From assembly GCA_028641055.1 (NCBI GenBank), contig CM054058.1:500109919-500173918 (forward strand): DNA of 64,000 nucleotides. The letters run 5' to 3'. A model generated the notes under the pieces. That model did not search any database, had not been told where the DNA came from, and saw nothing but the letters and a program-made list of their open reading frames with translations. Position 1 is the stretch's first letter, and each line of letters starts with the position of its first letter. The translations under genes and the position numbers were made by a program. Positions 35,863 through 46,183 of the stretch are shown here, piece after piece. The stretch comes from Alopecurus myosuroides (lineage: Eukaryota; Streptophyta; Magnoliopsida; Poales; Poaceae).

Positions 35863-36540
35863 GTAGCCCCCAAGTTTAAGCTGGATTCGAGCTGGTCTTG
35901 TTCTCCTTCATGATCTTGATTTTAGGCGTCATGTTTCAGGTGAAGCAGCAAGCTCGATCATCCAGGTTAAACTCCCGAAATAAGACAAATAATATATAAA
36001 AGGATAAAACCCGGTTATTCTTCCTGGGTTCATACGCCTCCAGGTTTATCTCAATAACATCCCATAAATCATGTTTCTTCCTGGGTTCTTATGCCTCTAG
36101 GTTACCGAGGTGGGTCCTCTCAATATGTCGATGGTTTAGATGACTCTTTTGCAAACCTTTAACTGTAAGCCGGCTTTCGCATGGATTATCACTGCTGAAC
36201 TCACTCTGAAAAACAGGGTCAGTTAAGTCCCCATGGGCATCATAACTGATTGAGATTACAGGAGAGCAAACAGGCCATATAAGTGCGAGTCACATCGAGC
36301 TTAAGCAAGATAGGCAAGGATTATACTGGCGGCATAAAAGCCAGGTCTTAGGATTGCAGCTACAAACTATTCAAGTAAGAGCCCCCAAGACCCGGATCAA
36401 TGTTTATAAAGTAAAGGCTTAATTGTGCAACATTACCACATTGATCCACATACTGTTGCCAAAAACTCTTTGGGCAACACTAACCGAAGTTGTGAAGCAC
36501 TCTTGGACTAAGCTTATACTAATAGGATATTTCTCAATAT
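35863..36540 (-). other. Interior spacer of element B
   Basis: Non-coding. Part (36130-36380) resembles the Gypsy C spacer at 42160-42480, including GTAAGCCGGCTTTCGC. Confidence 0.6.
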
Positions 36541-37228
36541 TGCGAAGCACTCTCGGGCCAAGCTAATATAAATTTTTGCGAAGCGCTCCGGGCCATGCTA
36601 ACCGAAGTTGCGCAGCACTCTTGGGCTAAGCTAATATTAATAGAATATTTTACAATATTGCGAAGCACTCTCGGGCCAAGCTAATATAAATTTTTGCGAA
36701 GCGCTCCGGGCCATGCTAACCGAAGTTGCACAACACTCTTGGGCTAAGCTAATATAAATTTTTGCGAAGCGCTCCGGGCCATGCTAACCGAAGTTGCGCA
36801 GCACTCTTGGGCTAAGCTGATATAAATTTTTGCGAAGCGCTCCGAGCCATGCTAACCGAAGTTGCGCAGCACTCTTGGGCTAAGCTGATATAAATTTTTG
36901 CGAAGCGCTCCGGGCCATGCTAACCGAAGTTGCGCAGCACTCTTGGGCTAAGCTGATATAAATTTTTGCGAAGCGCTCAGGGCCATGCTAACCGAAGTTG
37001 CGCAGCACTCTTGGGCTAAGCTGATATAAATTTTTGCGAAGCGCTCCGGGCCATGCTAACCGAAGTTGCGCAGCACTCTTGGGCTAAGCTGATATAAATT
37101 TTGCGAAGCGCTCCGGGCCATGCTAACCGAAGTTGCGCAGCACTCTTGGGCTAAGCTGATATAAATTTTTGCGAAGCGCTCCGGGCCATGCTAACCGAAG
37201 TTGCGCAGCACTCTTGGGCTAAGCTGAT
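36541..37228. repeat. 68-bp tandem array in element B
   Basis: The unit begins GCGAAGCGCTCCGGGCCATG and ends AAGCTGATATAAATTTTT. About eight regular copies lie between 36690 and 37228, with more irregular ones before. It is non-coding. Confidence 0.9.
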
Positions 37229-37608
37229 CTAGAATCATACTCAAAATCATCGGGGATTGAACCGGACGTACGTACCATGCCGATGAGGATGTTGACCCGG
37301 CCGATTGTGATGACAGATCCGGATTCGAGCAGATCCGACTCTGGCCCCCAGCCAAAATCGTCCACCATCTTCTCTCCTTCGGGGTTGATGTATATCTCGC
37401 CGATGATGAGGTTCTTCATGTTCTCCCGAGCTTCTCCCGTGATGTAAACACCCTTGGACGTGGGCCCCACGGTGGGCGCCAACTGTCGTGGGATAATCAC
37501 GGCAGACGTTACCGGGGGTAACTGATCTTGGGGCAAGACGACACAGGCGTTTGGGAGAGGGTTTAGCTCAGAGGAAAACATGGTGCAACTCGATCTGGTA
37601 GCCGGCAA
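37219..37608 (-). pseudogene. Element B gag N-terminus, starting in the LTR
   Basis: The frame opens inside the right (5') LTR, runs through the primer site (LAPTVGP) and on through SKGVYITGEARENMKNL and WGPESDLLESGSV. It stops at 37219 where the 68-bp array begins. The match to the Gypsy E gag start at 61582 is clear. It is a truncated remnant without a gag core. Confidence 0.8.
37463..37482 (-). promoter_or_regulatory. Primer binding site of element B
   Basis: On minus TTGGCGCCCACCGTGGGGCC lies one base inside the LTR. The same sequence occurs in Gypsy E (61681), and with one change in Gypsy C. The tRNA was not assigned. Confidence 0.75.
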
Positions 37609-38660
37609 TCAAAGTCGCCGAGTCTCCGATCTTGATATAATAACTCAATCTGGGATTACACTAGATGCTCGATATCAAGCGATATTGCTAGGGTTCTTAG
37701 ATCTCTTTGTCTTGTACACAAGGATTATCCTGGTTCGACCTCTCCATGGGAGATAATAGCTTACTTCCAGCTGGGATCTTATTAACAATCGATCTAGAGG
37801 CTCGGACTGCAATGTCGCCGAGACCTGGAATTTAGCTCGGGCTGACTCTCGCCGAGACCTGGAATTTGGCCGACTCTCGCTGAGACCTGGAATTTGGCTC
37901 GTGCTGACTCTCGCCGAGACCTGGAATTTGGCTTGTGCTGACTCTCGCCGAGACCTGGAATTTGGCCGACTCTCGCCGAGACCTGGAATTTGGCTCGTGC
38001 TGACTCTCGCCGAGATCTGGAATTTGGCTCGTGCTGACTCTCACCGAGACCTGGAATTTGGCCGACTCTCGCCGAGACCTGGAATTTGGCTCGTGCTGAC
38101 TCTCGCCGAGACCTGGAATTTGGCTCGTGCTGACTCTCGCCGAGACCTGGAATTTGGCCCGTGCTGACTCTCGCCGAGACCTGGAATTTGGCCGACTCTC
38201 GCCGAGACCTGGAATTTGGCTCGTGCTGACTCTCGCCGAGACCTGGAATTTGGCCGACTCTCGCCGAGACCTGGAATTTGGCTCGTGCTGACTCTCGCCG
38301 AGACCTGGAATTTGGCTCGTGCTGACTCTCACCGAGACCTGGAATTTAGGGTTTCTACCCGAAATCTCTCTCTCTCTATGACCTAGGAGCCTGCTTATAT
38401 GGGCGGCTGGTCTCCTGGTCGTACAAGGTAAAAACTGGGTCATACCATATTAAGAGTCCTAATCTAGGTCCCCTGCGTGACCTCCAAGTCTTGAGTCTCC
38501 AACTTGTACAAGGTTTCCGGGTCTTCCAGAATCTTCCTTCTATAGCATCTTCCAAAGCTGAGTTACCCCCAGACCAGGCTTTGCCTCCTGGCCGGGTCTC
38601 GCTTCTGGCTGGTCATATTTTCTTCGTCCTTAGGGGTACCATGTTATCTTTCCCCCAACA
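37484..38660 (-). repeat. LTR of element B (right, 5' LTR)
   Basis: Nearly identical to the left LTR, but 33 bp longer: one extra 34-bp minisatellite unit and one base less near 37650. Confidence 0.92.
37810..38346. repeat. Minisatellite in the right LTR of B
   Basis: The same 34/28-bp units as at 35045-35548, with one more copy. Confidence 0.9.
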
Positions 38661-41595
38661 CATAGTCTTGTGTGAAGCCTATTTGTGCGTCCCTCCCAAC
38701 CTTGCTCTATTCCTCGAACTCTTTCAATGCAAGCCATGCCGAGAGAGTGGCGACGGGGCCCTCCTGGTCTGTGGGGGAGTCTCAATTTAAAGACGGAAAA
38801 ATTCCCTCATGCCAACTCTTAGCCTCCATACTCACGTCAAACACTGGCAAAAAACTTACTTTTACTGCCAAGATACTTCTTCACCCGGCGAGAAGCCATT
38901 GCTGGGTTTCTCCGATAATACCCTCACTTTGTCCGATAATCTCAATTCCTTTGCCTCCGAAGCCGAGAGGCAATCTAACCAGCCTCTCCTTCATAAGTTG
39001 GATGTGCTCTCTGCCCAAGGCCTTATTGGGCTTAACTTGGTAAAGACCTGGGTTAGCCGTCGGATCCAGCCTAACAGCGTCCGATCCAAACTCATGTGCC
39101 AGTACTACGGGCACCTCACCGACTCTCTCCGATACTCGGAGAAAAATTATCCGGCTGGTGACATGAACAAGATAATGAAGACCTTCTTGGCTGAGAAACT
39201 TGACGCTATCAAGAACATAGCTGGGCTTAACCCCTTCACTCGTTCTAACCCGGCTCCTCCAGTAAGAACCGGTTTACTCTCTTTATCCGACTGATATTTC
39301 TTATGCGCATATACTGATCTTTGTCTCTATATTACTTACACAGGAGGACGATGCGTTCTGGAAGATAGTAACCCCTCCCCCTTCAGAAAACTCGGAGGAG
39401 GACGAGGAGCCGACTGATAGTGATGAAGGTAAAGCCGGGTCTTATATTTACACTTATCTCAGTAACTTGTTGGACCAAATATTTCCCCTTTCCAACAATG
39501 CTCCTTATTTTCCAGAGCTAGAGGACAAAGAGGACACACAGTCGGACGAAAGTGAAGCTGAACCAGAGGTGGAGATTGGGGCAAAGAGGAAGACCCGGGG
39601 AGTTGTCTTCAAGGTGCCCTATTCCTCCATTGCCTCCAAACCATACTCGTACGCTAATATGTGCAAACTTAACCAACGCTTAACGGATTCATCATACTTG
39701 AAGGAACCTTCCCCGACCAAACGTAGGGTAACCCGGAACTCTCCGGGTGACGATCCTCTTCACCCGGGCATCCCTTCATCACCCGCTCGCCGATCCGGTA
39801 CTTCCCAAACTCATACATCCTATATACCTCGAAAATTTCCATCTCCAAACCATCCCTTAGCCGGCCAACTCCGGGTCTCACTCTCTGACTCTTTATCAGC
39901 ATCTTCTGGGTCTAGCAACGATCTCCCACCGGATTTCGTCGTGAATACCGGGTAAATCACTTTCCTTGCTAATCGATACACTACTATTATCCGCGTCTTT
40001 CGTTTGTTACATGCTAACTGCTTCTTTTTCTTTCTCAGAGCCAAGGTCACAGTCAGTGACCCTGAAGATATGAACATAGACAATCCGGCTATGGAAGACT
40101 CGGAGGTTGTTGTGCAGCCCGCAGCTGGCGGCGCAGAAGAAGAACAGGAAGATTTGTTGAGAGACCCGGTTGAGCAGGAAGCCGAGTTTCCCCTGCCAGG
40201 AGACGAGGACATCGAGTTCCTGGGATCACGGAGGGGTGACCCCACTCCTAACACCCAGGCAACCCGGATCAACTCCCCCAAGCAGGAAAGGACCCCACCT
40301 CCGGGTAACCAGAACCCCAGCTCCTCCAGGCCGAAACTCTACGATCTTGATTTTGAAGGGAAATTAACTGAGCTCTTCTCTCTGAAGACCACTGAAAGGG
40401 ATATCCTTGAGTCCCTAGCAGCTGAGCACCAGGTAACTTAACCAATATTGCTTATGTATTCATCCAGTCCCCAAGTTCCGAGTTAACTATATCAAGTTTA
40501 CTCGGTACTTCCATAGCTGTACAATTTTTCATACCCGGTTTTACCCTGCATCCGACTGACTTTTCCTTGTCTACTTCCGCAGGCGCACGTGACCCGGTCT
40601 GAGGAAATGTTGGCAAAAACCAACGATCCTCAAGGCCGAGACCAAGCTGCGGGAAGGGCTGGAAGCCGAGATGAAGGACCTTGCCAAGGATGTCAAGAAA
40701 TACAAGAAGAGATCCCAAAATGCTGAGGGTGCGCTGAAGAAAATTACGACCCAGATTGCCAACACTCACCGCTCTCTTCTTGGTAAGAAATCCTAACTTT
40801 ACTGAATATAACAAGGATTTCTCGTTCTGCGAGGTTTGTAACCCGGATCTCATTGCTTTATTTTTTCTGGTATCCTGTAGCTCCGGGTGAGGAGGCTATG
40901 GATGAAGATGATGTTGAGAAGCTAAAGACACTGAAGGCCGTGATCCGGCAGTTCTCTGTGGGGACCAAATGGACACTGGAGGCTTTGAAGTGGCCTGGGG
41001 CTTTGGCAGCGCGGACAAGATGCTCGAGGCGTGCTCAACTATCCCTGCCTGGATTGAGCACTGGAAACGCTCAGCATGCCGAGTGGGAGTAACCCGCGGC
41101 CTTGCCTTGGCCAAAGCTTATTTTCCTAAGCTTGAGCCGGCAACGCTCGTGGGCGGTTTCCCCGAGTTTAACAACGACGGCTCAAGGTTCACTGGTAAGG
41201 ACTATAAGTTTATCCATGCTCAGGTGCGTCGCTCGGCAAGCTTGATAGCCGACAATCTGGATGTGAGCAAGCTCACCCCGCCCTACAACGGTGATGACAA
41301 GCCGGTCCCGTCTGATCTCCCCAAGCCCTTCGACATGCTGGCCCGGTGGAAGGAGGAAATAGCCAAGAAGAAAGCTGAGGCCGAGAATGCGCCATCCACA
41401 TCTACTCCGGCTGTTCCTCCTCCAGCTCGCGCCGATACTGCAGCTAACCCGGACATGGGAGCAGGGAAGACCACCGATGAGCAATTTGAAGACCCGACCA
41501 CCAAGGACACTGCTGATGACTCGGCCATGGATGCCGAGTTAAGTTTTACTGTTTTTTGCCCCAAAACACTTATTCGGCCAATGGGCATTATGTGA

Positions 41596-42784
41596 TATGC
41601 CTGATACAATTATTCTTTTAATAGTGCGCCTGTGCACTTTTGATACTATTTCCGTGGTTTGTAATACGTTTAAACTTTAATAGCTTATGGTGGCCCTTTT
41701 GGCCATCCACCTTGATATGATTTTCTCCAGTCTTATACTTTTTTGCCACTTTTCCGATATTTCTCTTTTGCCCCGTCCATGAGACTCGATTTCCGGGTCT
41801 CAGGATCTTTGACTGATTGAACTTTTTGCTTTACAAGTCCCCAAGCTCCCAAATCACTAAAAGTCGGGTTTTTGGGTTTCAAGCTTGATGGCTAACAACT
41901 TATTGCTTTTTTCAAATTCCCAAGTCCCCAAGTCCCAAGACTCGGTTTTTTGGGTTTCGAGCTCAATAGCTAAACAGTTTGTTGCTTTTCTCAAATTCCC
42001 CAGTCCCCAAGACCCAAATTTCCGAGTCTAGGGATTAGTGGTTTTTAAGAAAAAGCTGCCTGTTCTTGCCAGGGCCCAAAGTATATACCTTCCCAAATAA
42101 ATTTGAAGCCATGCTTAATACGTTGTGAGTTTCTAGCTGTAGCCTTTTACTCCGCATAGCTTGTGGTTTGGATGACCCTTTTGATCCTCTTTGTTGTAAG
42201 CCGGCTTTCGCGTGGATATTTAGTGCTGCTATAACTGTATAAAAACAGAGTCAGGCAAGTCCCAATGGGCATCATGACTGATTGTGATTACATGTTAGCA
42301 AGTCACGCCACATCATTGCGAGTCACATCAAGTTTAAACAGGAGGAATCAAGAAAGTTTGGCTCTATTGTCCAGTTATAAGATTGTAACCGTACTTATTA
42401 CAAGTAATCGGTCCTCATACCTTAATGGCATCGTGGCCGGGTCTTGAGATTATAGCTGTGCTATTCAAGCAATCAGCCCCCAAGGCCTATGTGTGCGATT
42501 TATAAAAAATTTAAGCCTAGTGCACCATGACTAATCAATAAATACTTACCTGATTAAGTAAAAACAGAAGGTAAAAACAGAAAAAAAACATAGCAGAAAT
42601 AAACAAGGAAAAACACACAATATCATAATTTAACCATCTCTTTATTGATATAAGAAAGGTTAGGTCAGCAAGCCGCCTCATTAAAAACCCTACAGTCCCC
42701 TTAGGTACCCTGGATAGGAAAAGAGTGCGTCTGAAACCTGCTACCTGTTACATCGTGTAATTCAACTTGTAAACTTGGCCTATG
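41596..42784 (-). other. Gypsy C spacer between the antisense ORF and the pol end
   Basis: Non-coding. A roughly 105-bp phrase (TTGGGTTTC.AGCT..ATGGCTAA) is tandemly repeated at about 41835-42020. The part after 42160 is shared with element B. Confidence 0.6.
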
Positions 42785-45700
42785 CTAAGTGTAGTAGGGA
42801 CGTAGCTGAGCCACGTTCCATGGTCTTTCCCTCTCTTGCATAGATGAAGTGGTATGGGCGGTGTCATTGACAGTATCCGACTCTTCCCTTGCATCTACTA
42901 GGAAATATGACCCGTTGTGCAAATTCCGGCTTATGATGAACGGGCCTTCCCGTGGTGGAGATAACTTATGCTTTCCCTCCTTTGATTGTACTAAGCGTAA
43001 TACCAGGTCCCCTTCCTGGAAGACCCGGGTTTTGACTCGCCGACTATGATATCTCCTCAGGTCCTGTTGATATATGGCCGATCTCTCCAAAGCTTGCTCC
43101 CTGTGCTCTTCTAGCATATCCACAGCATCTTGCCGGGTCTTCTCATTCTCCACCTCAACATAAGCCGCAACTCGGGGTGAATCATGAATAATGTCACTCG
43201 GCAACACCGCCTCTGCACCATAAACATTAAAAAAGGGGTCCTGAGTAGATCTGTTGGGTGTAGTGTTAATTCCCCAAACCACTGATGGTAACTCCTCAAC
43301 CCATGCTCCAACAGCTCTAAGGCACGGGACTCTCAGTCGTGGTTTCAACCCACGCAGTAACTCCTGGTTTGCCCTCTCCACCTGTCCATTAGCTTGTGGA
43401 CGGGCTACCGAGGCTACGTCAAGGCGGATGCCATTGTTTCCACAGAATTTCTCCATCTCCCCTAAGGACATGTTGGTTCCATTGTCTGTTATTATGCTGT
43501 GGGGATATCCAAACCGATAGATAATCCTTTTCAGGAACTTGACTGCTGTGATTGCTTCACAATTGGTGACCAGCATAACTTCAACCCACTTGGTAAACTT
43601 ATCAACAACCACAAGAAGATGAGTCTTTTTGCAAGGTGACATGTGAAAGGGGCCTACCATATCCATACCCCAGACTGCAAACGGCCAGGTCAACTTGATT
43701 GGTCGTAACTCCATAGCCGGCACATGGATTTGGCGAGCGTACCTTTGACATCCGTCACACCTTGCCACCAAGCGCTCCGTGTCTGCTAAGGCCGTGAGCC
43801 AGAAGAAACCGTGCTGGTATGCTTTAGCCACGAGGGATCTTGTGGAAGCATGATGCCCACAATCACCTTCATGGATCTCCTTCAGGATCTGCCGGCCTTC
43901 TTCTGGTGCTACACAGCGCAAAAAGACTCCTGCTGCACTTCTTTTATACAACTCACCATTGATGATAGAATAACCTTTTGCTCGTCTCAGAATTTGCCTG
44001 GCTAAAACTTCCTGCGATGGTAACTCGCCCCGTGACAAGTAGGCCAGAAACGGTTCTGTCCACTCGGGGATAGCATGCACGGCGTCTACGAACTCCAAAT
44101 CCGAGTCTTGGTTAGCCACCTCTTCCTCAGACTCGGTTTTGACGGAAGGCCGCCATAATTCGTCCAGAAAAACGTTGGGCGGAACCGGCTCTCGGCGCGA
44201 GTCGAGTCTTGCGAGTGCATCTGCTGCCTCGTTCTTTTGCCTGTCAATGTGTTCCACCTCATACCCGGAAAAAGACCCGGCCACCTTGTCTTCCTCCCTG
44301 CGATATGCTGCCATTGTTGCATCCTTCCTATCCCAAGTTCCAGAGACCTGATATACCACAAGATCTGAGTCTCCATAACACCTTATTCGTCTGATATTCA
44401 TCTCCTTTGCTACTCGCAGTCCGTGTAATAGGGCCTCATACTCGGTCACATTATTGGAGCAATCAAAGTGAATTTGCAATACGTAACTTAACTTATCTCC
44501 TTTGGGCGATGTAAGCACCACCCCAGCTCCTGATCCCTTGTATTGCTTGGAGCCATCAAAGTGCATCACCCAAGACTCGGAACTTGGCATCATTGTGGGC
44601 ATGCTTGTGTGAGTCCAATCATTGATAAAATCGACTAACGCCTGGGATTTAATTGCCGACCGAGGCTCGTAGTTGATGTGATAATCTCCCATCTCAATGG
44701 CCCACTTGGCTATTCTACCTGTCACGTCTGAATTTCTGATAATATCTGCCATGGGTATGGAGCTAACCACGGTTATGGGGTGTTCCTGAAAATACGGCTT
44801 CAACTTCCGGCTGGCCATGAAGACCCCGAAAACTAACTTTTGCCAATGTGGGTAGCGCTGCTTTGCTTCTGATAAAACCTCACTCACGTAGTAAACCGGC
44901 CTTTGCACCGGGTGATCTTTTCCATCCTCCGTGCGCTCAACCACAACCACTGCGCTAACCGCCCGAGGCCCGACCGCGATGTATAATAAGATGGGCTCTT
45001 TGGGACCCGGTGCTGCCAGGATCGGTGCCTCAGACAACTGCTTTTTCAGGGCTTCAAACGCCTCGTCCGCCTCTTGGTCCCATACGAGTTTGTCGGTTTT
45101 CCTCAAGAGCCGGTATAAAGGTATTGTTTTTTCTCCGAGCCTGGATATGAACCGGCTTAACGCTGCTACACACCCCGTAAGCTTTTGAACGTGCTTCAGG
45201 CCTACTGGCCTTTTCAGACTTTGAATAGCTTTGATCTTATCCGGGTTTGCCTCAATTCCTCTCTCGGAAACGATAAAGCCGAGTAACTTTCCTGCCGGCA
45301 CCCCGAATACGCACTTGGTCGGGTTAAGCTTCATCTGGTATCTCCTCAAGTTCTTGAAGGTCTCCTTTAGATCATCTATGAAAGTTTCAGCTTTCCTTGT
45401 TTTAATCACCACATCGTCCACATAGGAGTGGACATTGCGCCCAATTTGATCCTCAAAACACTTCTGGATGCACCGCTGATACGTTGCGCCTGCATTTTTC
45501 AGCCCAAAGGTCATAGTTTTATAACAAAAAGCACCAAAGGGGGTTATAAACGAAGTTTTCTCCCAGTCCTCTTTTTTGAGCTTGATTTGATGATACCCGG
45601 AATAAGCATCCAGGAAACATAATAAATCACAACCTGCCAGTGCATCAATGATCTGGTCTATTCTCGGAAGGGCAAATGGATCCTTTGGGCAATGCTTGTT

Positions 45701-46135
45701 GAGACTTGTGTAGTCTATACACATCCTCCACTCATTGTTCTTTTTCAGCACTAGAACCGGATTTGCCAACCATTCCGGGTGAAAAACTTCCATGATAAAG
45801 CCGGCTGCAAGGAGCCGAGCTATCTCTGCTCCTATAGCCTTTCTCCGTTCCTCATTCATTTTTCTCAGGCCCTGCTTCACAGGCCGAGACTTGGGATCAA
45901 CATGCAAACTATGCTCAGCTAACTCGGTCGGGATACCCGGCATATCGCTGGGCGTCCAAGCAAAAACGTCATGATTCTCACGAATCAACTCGATAAGTGC
46001 TTCTTCCTGCTTGTTGTCTAGGTTAGAGCCGATGGCAAATTGTTTGGAGGGATCACCTTCGACAAAAGCCACCATCTTTGTGTCCTGGGCCGCCTTAAAC
46101 TTTGCTCTCTCATCCTCCGTATTCGGCCTTTTCAA
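42785..46135 (-). CDS. Gypsy C pol: RT, RNase H, integrase, intact frame (1116 codons)
   Basis: The frame is open from 46135 to the stop at 42785. RT has NPVLVLKKNNEW, LDAYSGYHQIKL and YVDD (residues 238-241). RNase H has FDGSK with Asp near 527, Glu near 567 and the YGDSDLV Asp near 589. The integrase zinc-binding HHCC region covers about 755-796. The DDE residues lie near D825 (GMDMVG), D884 (ITDNGTN) and E920 (NGQVE). The C-terminus ends PWNVAQLRPYYT. These enzymes make and insert the cDNA inside a particle. Upstream, a TAA at 46181-46183 separates it from gag-protease in the same frame. This is either a decay mutation or a readthrough boundary; I favour decay. It could still supply enzymes in trans to element B. 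Confidence 0.93.
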   Translation of the reverse strand: MKRPNTEDERAKFKAAQDTKMVAFVEGDPSKQFAIGSNLDNKQEEALIELIRENHDVFAWTPSDMPGIPTELAEHSLHVDPKSRPVKQGLRKMNEERRKAIGAEIARLLAAGFIMEVFHPEWLANPVLVLKKNNEWRMCIDYTSLNKHCPKDPFALPRIDQIIDALAGCDLLCFLDAYSGYHQIKLKKEDWEKTSFITPFGAFCYKTMTFGLKNAGATYQRCIQKCFEDQIGRNVHSYVDDVVIKTRKAETFIDDLKETFKNLRRYQMKLNPTKCVFGVPAGKLLGFIVSERGIEANPDKIKAIQSLKRPVGLKHVQKLTGCVAALSRFISRLGEKTIPLYRLLRKTDKLVWDQEADEAFEALKKQLSEAPILAAPGPKEPILLYIAVGPRAVSAVVVVERTEDGKDHPVQRPVYYVSEVLSEAKQRYPHWQKLVFGVFMASRKLKPYFQEHPITVVSSIPMADIIRNSDVTGRIAKWAIEMGDYHINYEPRSAIKSQALVDFINDWTHTSMPTMMPSSESWVMHFDGSKQYKGSGAGVVLTSPKGDKLSYVLQIHFDCSNNVTEYEALLHGLRVAKEMNIRRIRCYGDSDLVVYQVSGTWDRKDATMAAYRREEDKVAGSFSGYEVEHIDRQKNEAADALARLDSRREPVPPNVFLDELWRPSVKTESEEEVANQDSDLEFVDAVHAIPEWTEPFLAYLSRGELPSQEVLARQILRRAKGYSIINGELYKRSAAGVFLRCVAPEEGRQILKEIHEGDCGHHASTRSLVAKAYQHGFFWLTALADTERLVARCDGCQRYARQIHVPAMELRPIKLTWPFAVWGMDMVGPFHMSPCKKTHLLVVVDKFTKWVEVMLVTNCEAITAVKFLKRIIYRFGYPHSIITDNGTNMSLGEMEKFCGNNGIRLDVASVARPQANGQVERANQELLRGLKPRLRVPCLRAVGAWVEELPSVVWGINTTPNRSTQDPFFNVYGAEAVLPSDIIHDSPRVAAYVEVENEKTRQDAVDMLEEHREQALERSAIYQQDLRRYHSRRVKTRVFQEGDLVLRLVQSKEGKHKLSPPREGPFIISRNLHNGSYFLVDAREESDTVNDTAHTTSSMQERERPWNVAQLRPYYT

Positions 46136-46183
46136 AGCAGTTCTATCATCCGGGTCTACTTGAGACCGGTAATACTTGAGCTC

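Larger units (their letters stand above)
34719..38660 (-). mobile_element. Gypsy-like element B, short non-autonomous, 3942 bp
   Basis: The LTRs at 34719-35862 and 37484-38660 are flanked by the exact duplication CATAG (34714-34718 and 38661-38665). The interior is only 1.6 kb. It holds a primer site, a fragment of the gag N-terminus, a 68-bp tandem array and a spacer related to that of Gypsy C. No protease or pol is present, so it must have moved with enzymes from a relative. Confidence 0.93.
34370..41595 (+). pseudogene. Antisense multi-exon ORF of Gypsy C (Transposase_28-like), split by Gypsy B
   Basis: The first exon is at 34370-34718 and continues at 38666 after Gypsy B. Across the restored CATAG site the frame reads CHFIV then LCEAYLCVPPN, the LCEAFLG-like core of the PF04195 family. 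Later exons have clear borders: to about 39252 (GTAAGA), 39343-39427, 39513-39951, 40040-40432, 40582-40782 and 40879-41595. They encode acidic linkers, a coiled coil (KDVKKYKKRSQ) and a C-terminal domain ending LIRPMGIM. Likely frameshifts lie near 38780, 40615 and 40985. The start appears as GTG, so the original ATG may be lost. The function is unknown; antisense ORFs downstream of pol are typical of Tat-lineage elements. Confidence 0.8.

Noticed and set aside
36541..37228. CRISPR-like regular array
   Set aside because: The units are contiguous 68-bp tandem copies without spacers, in a plant retroelement.
42849..45974. Plus-strand frames across Gypsy C pol
   Set aside because: Shadows of the intact minus-strand pol.
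46181..46183. TAA between protease and RT of Gypsy C as a regulated readthrough stop
   Set aside because: It is in frame and possible, but gag already has other breaks and there is no second intact copy to show conservation.
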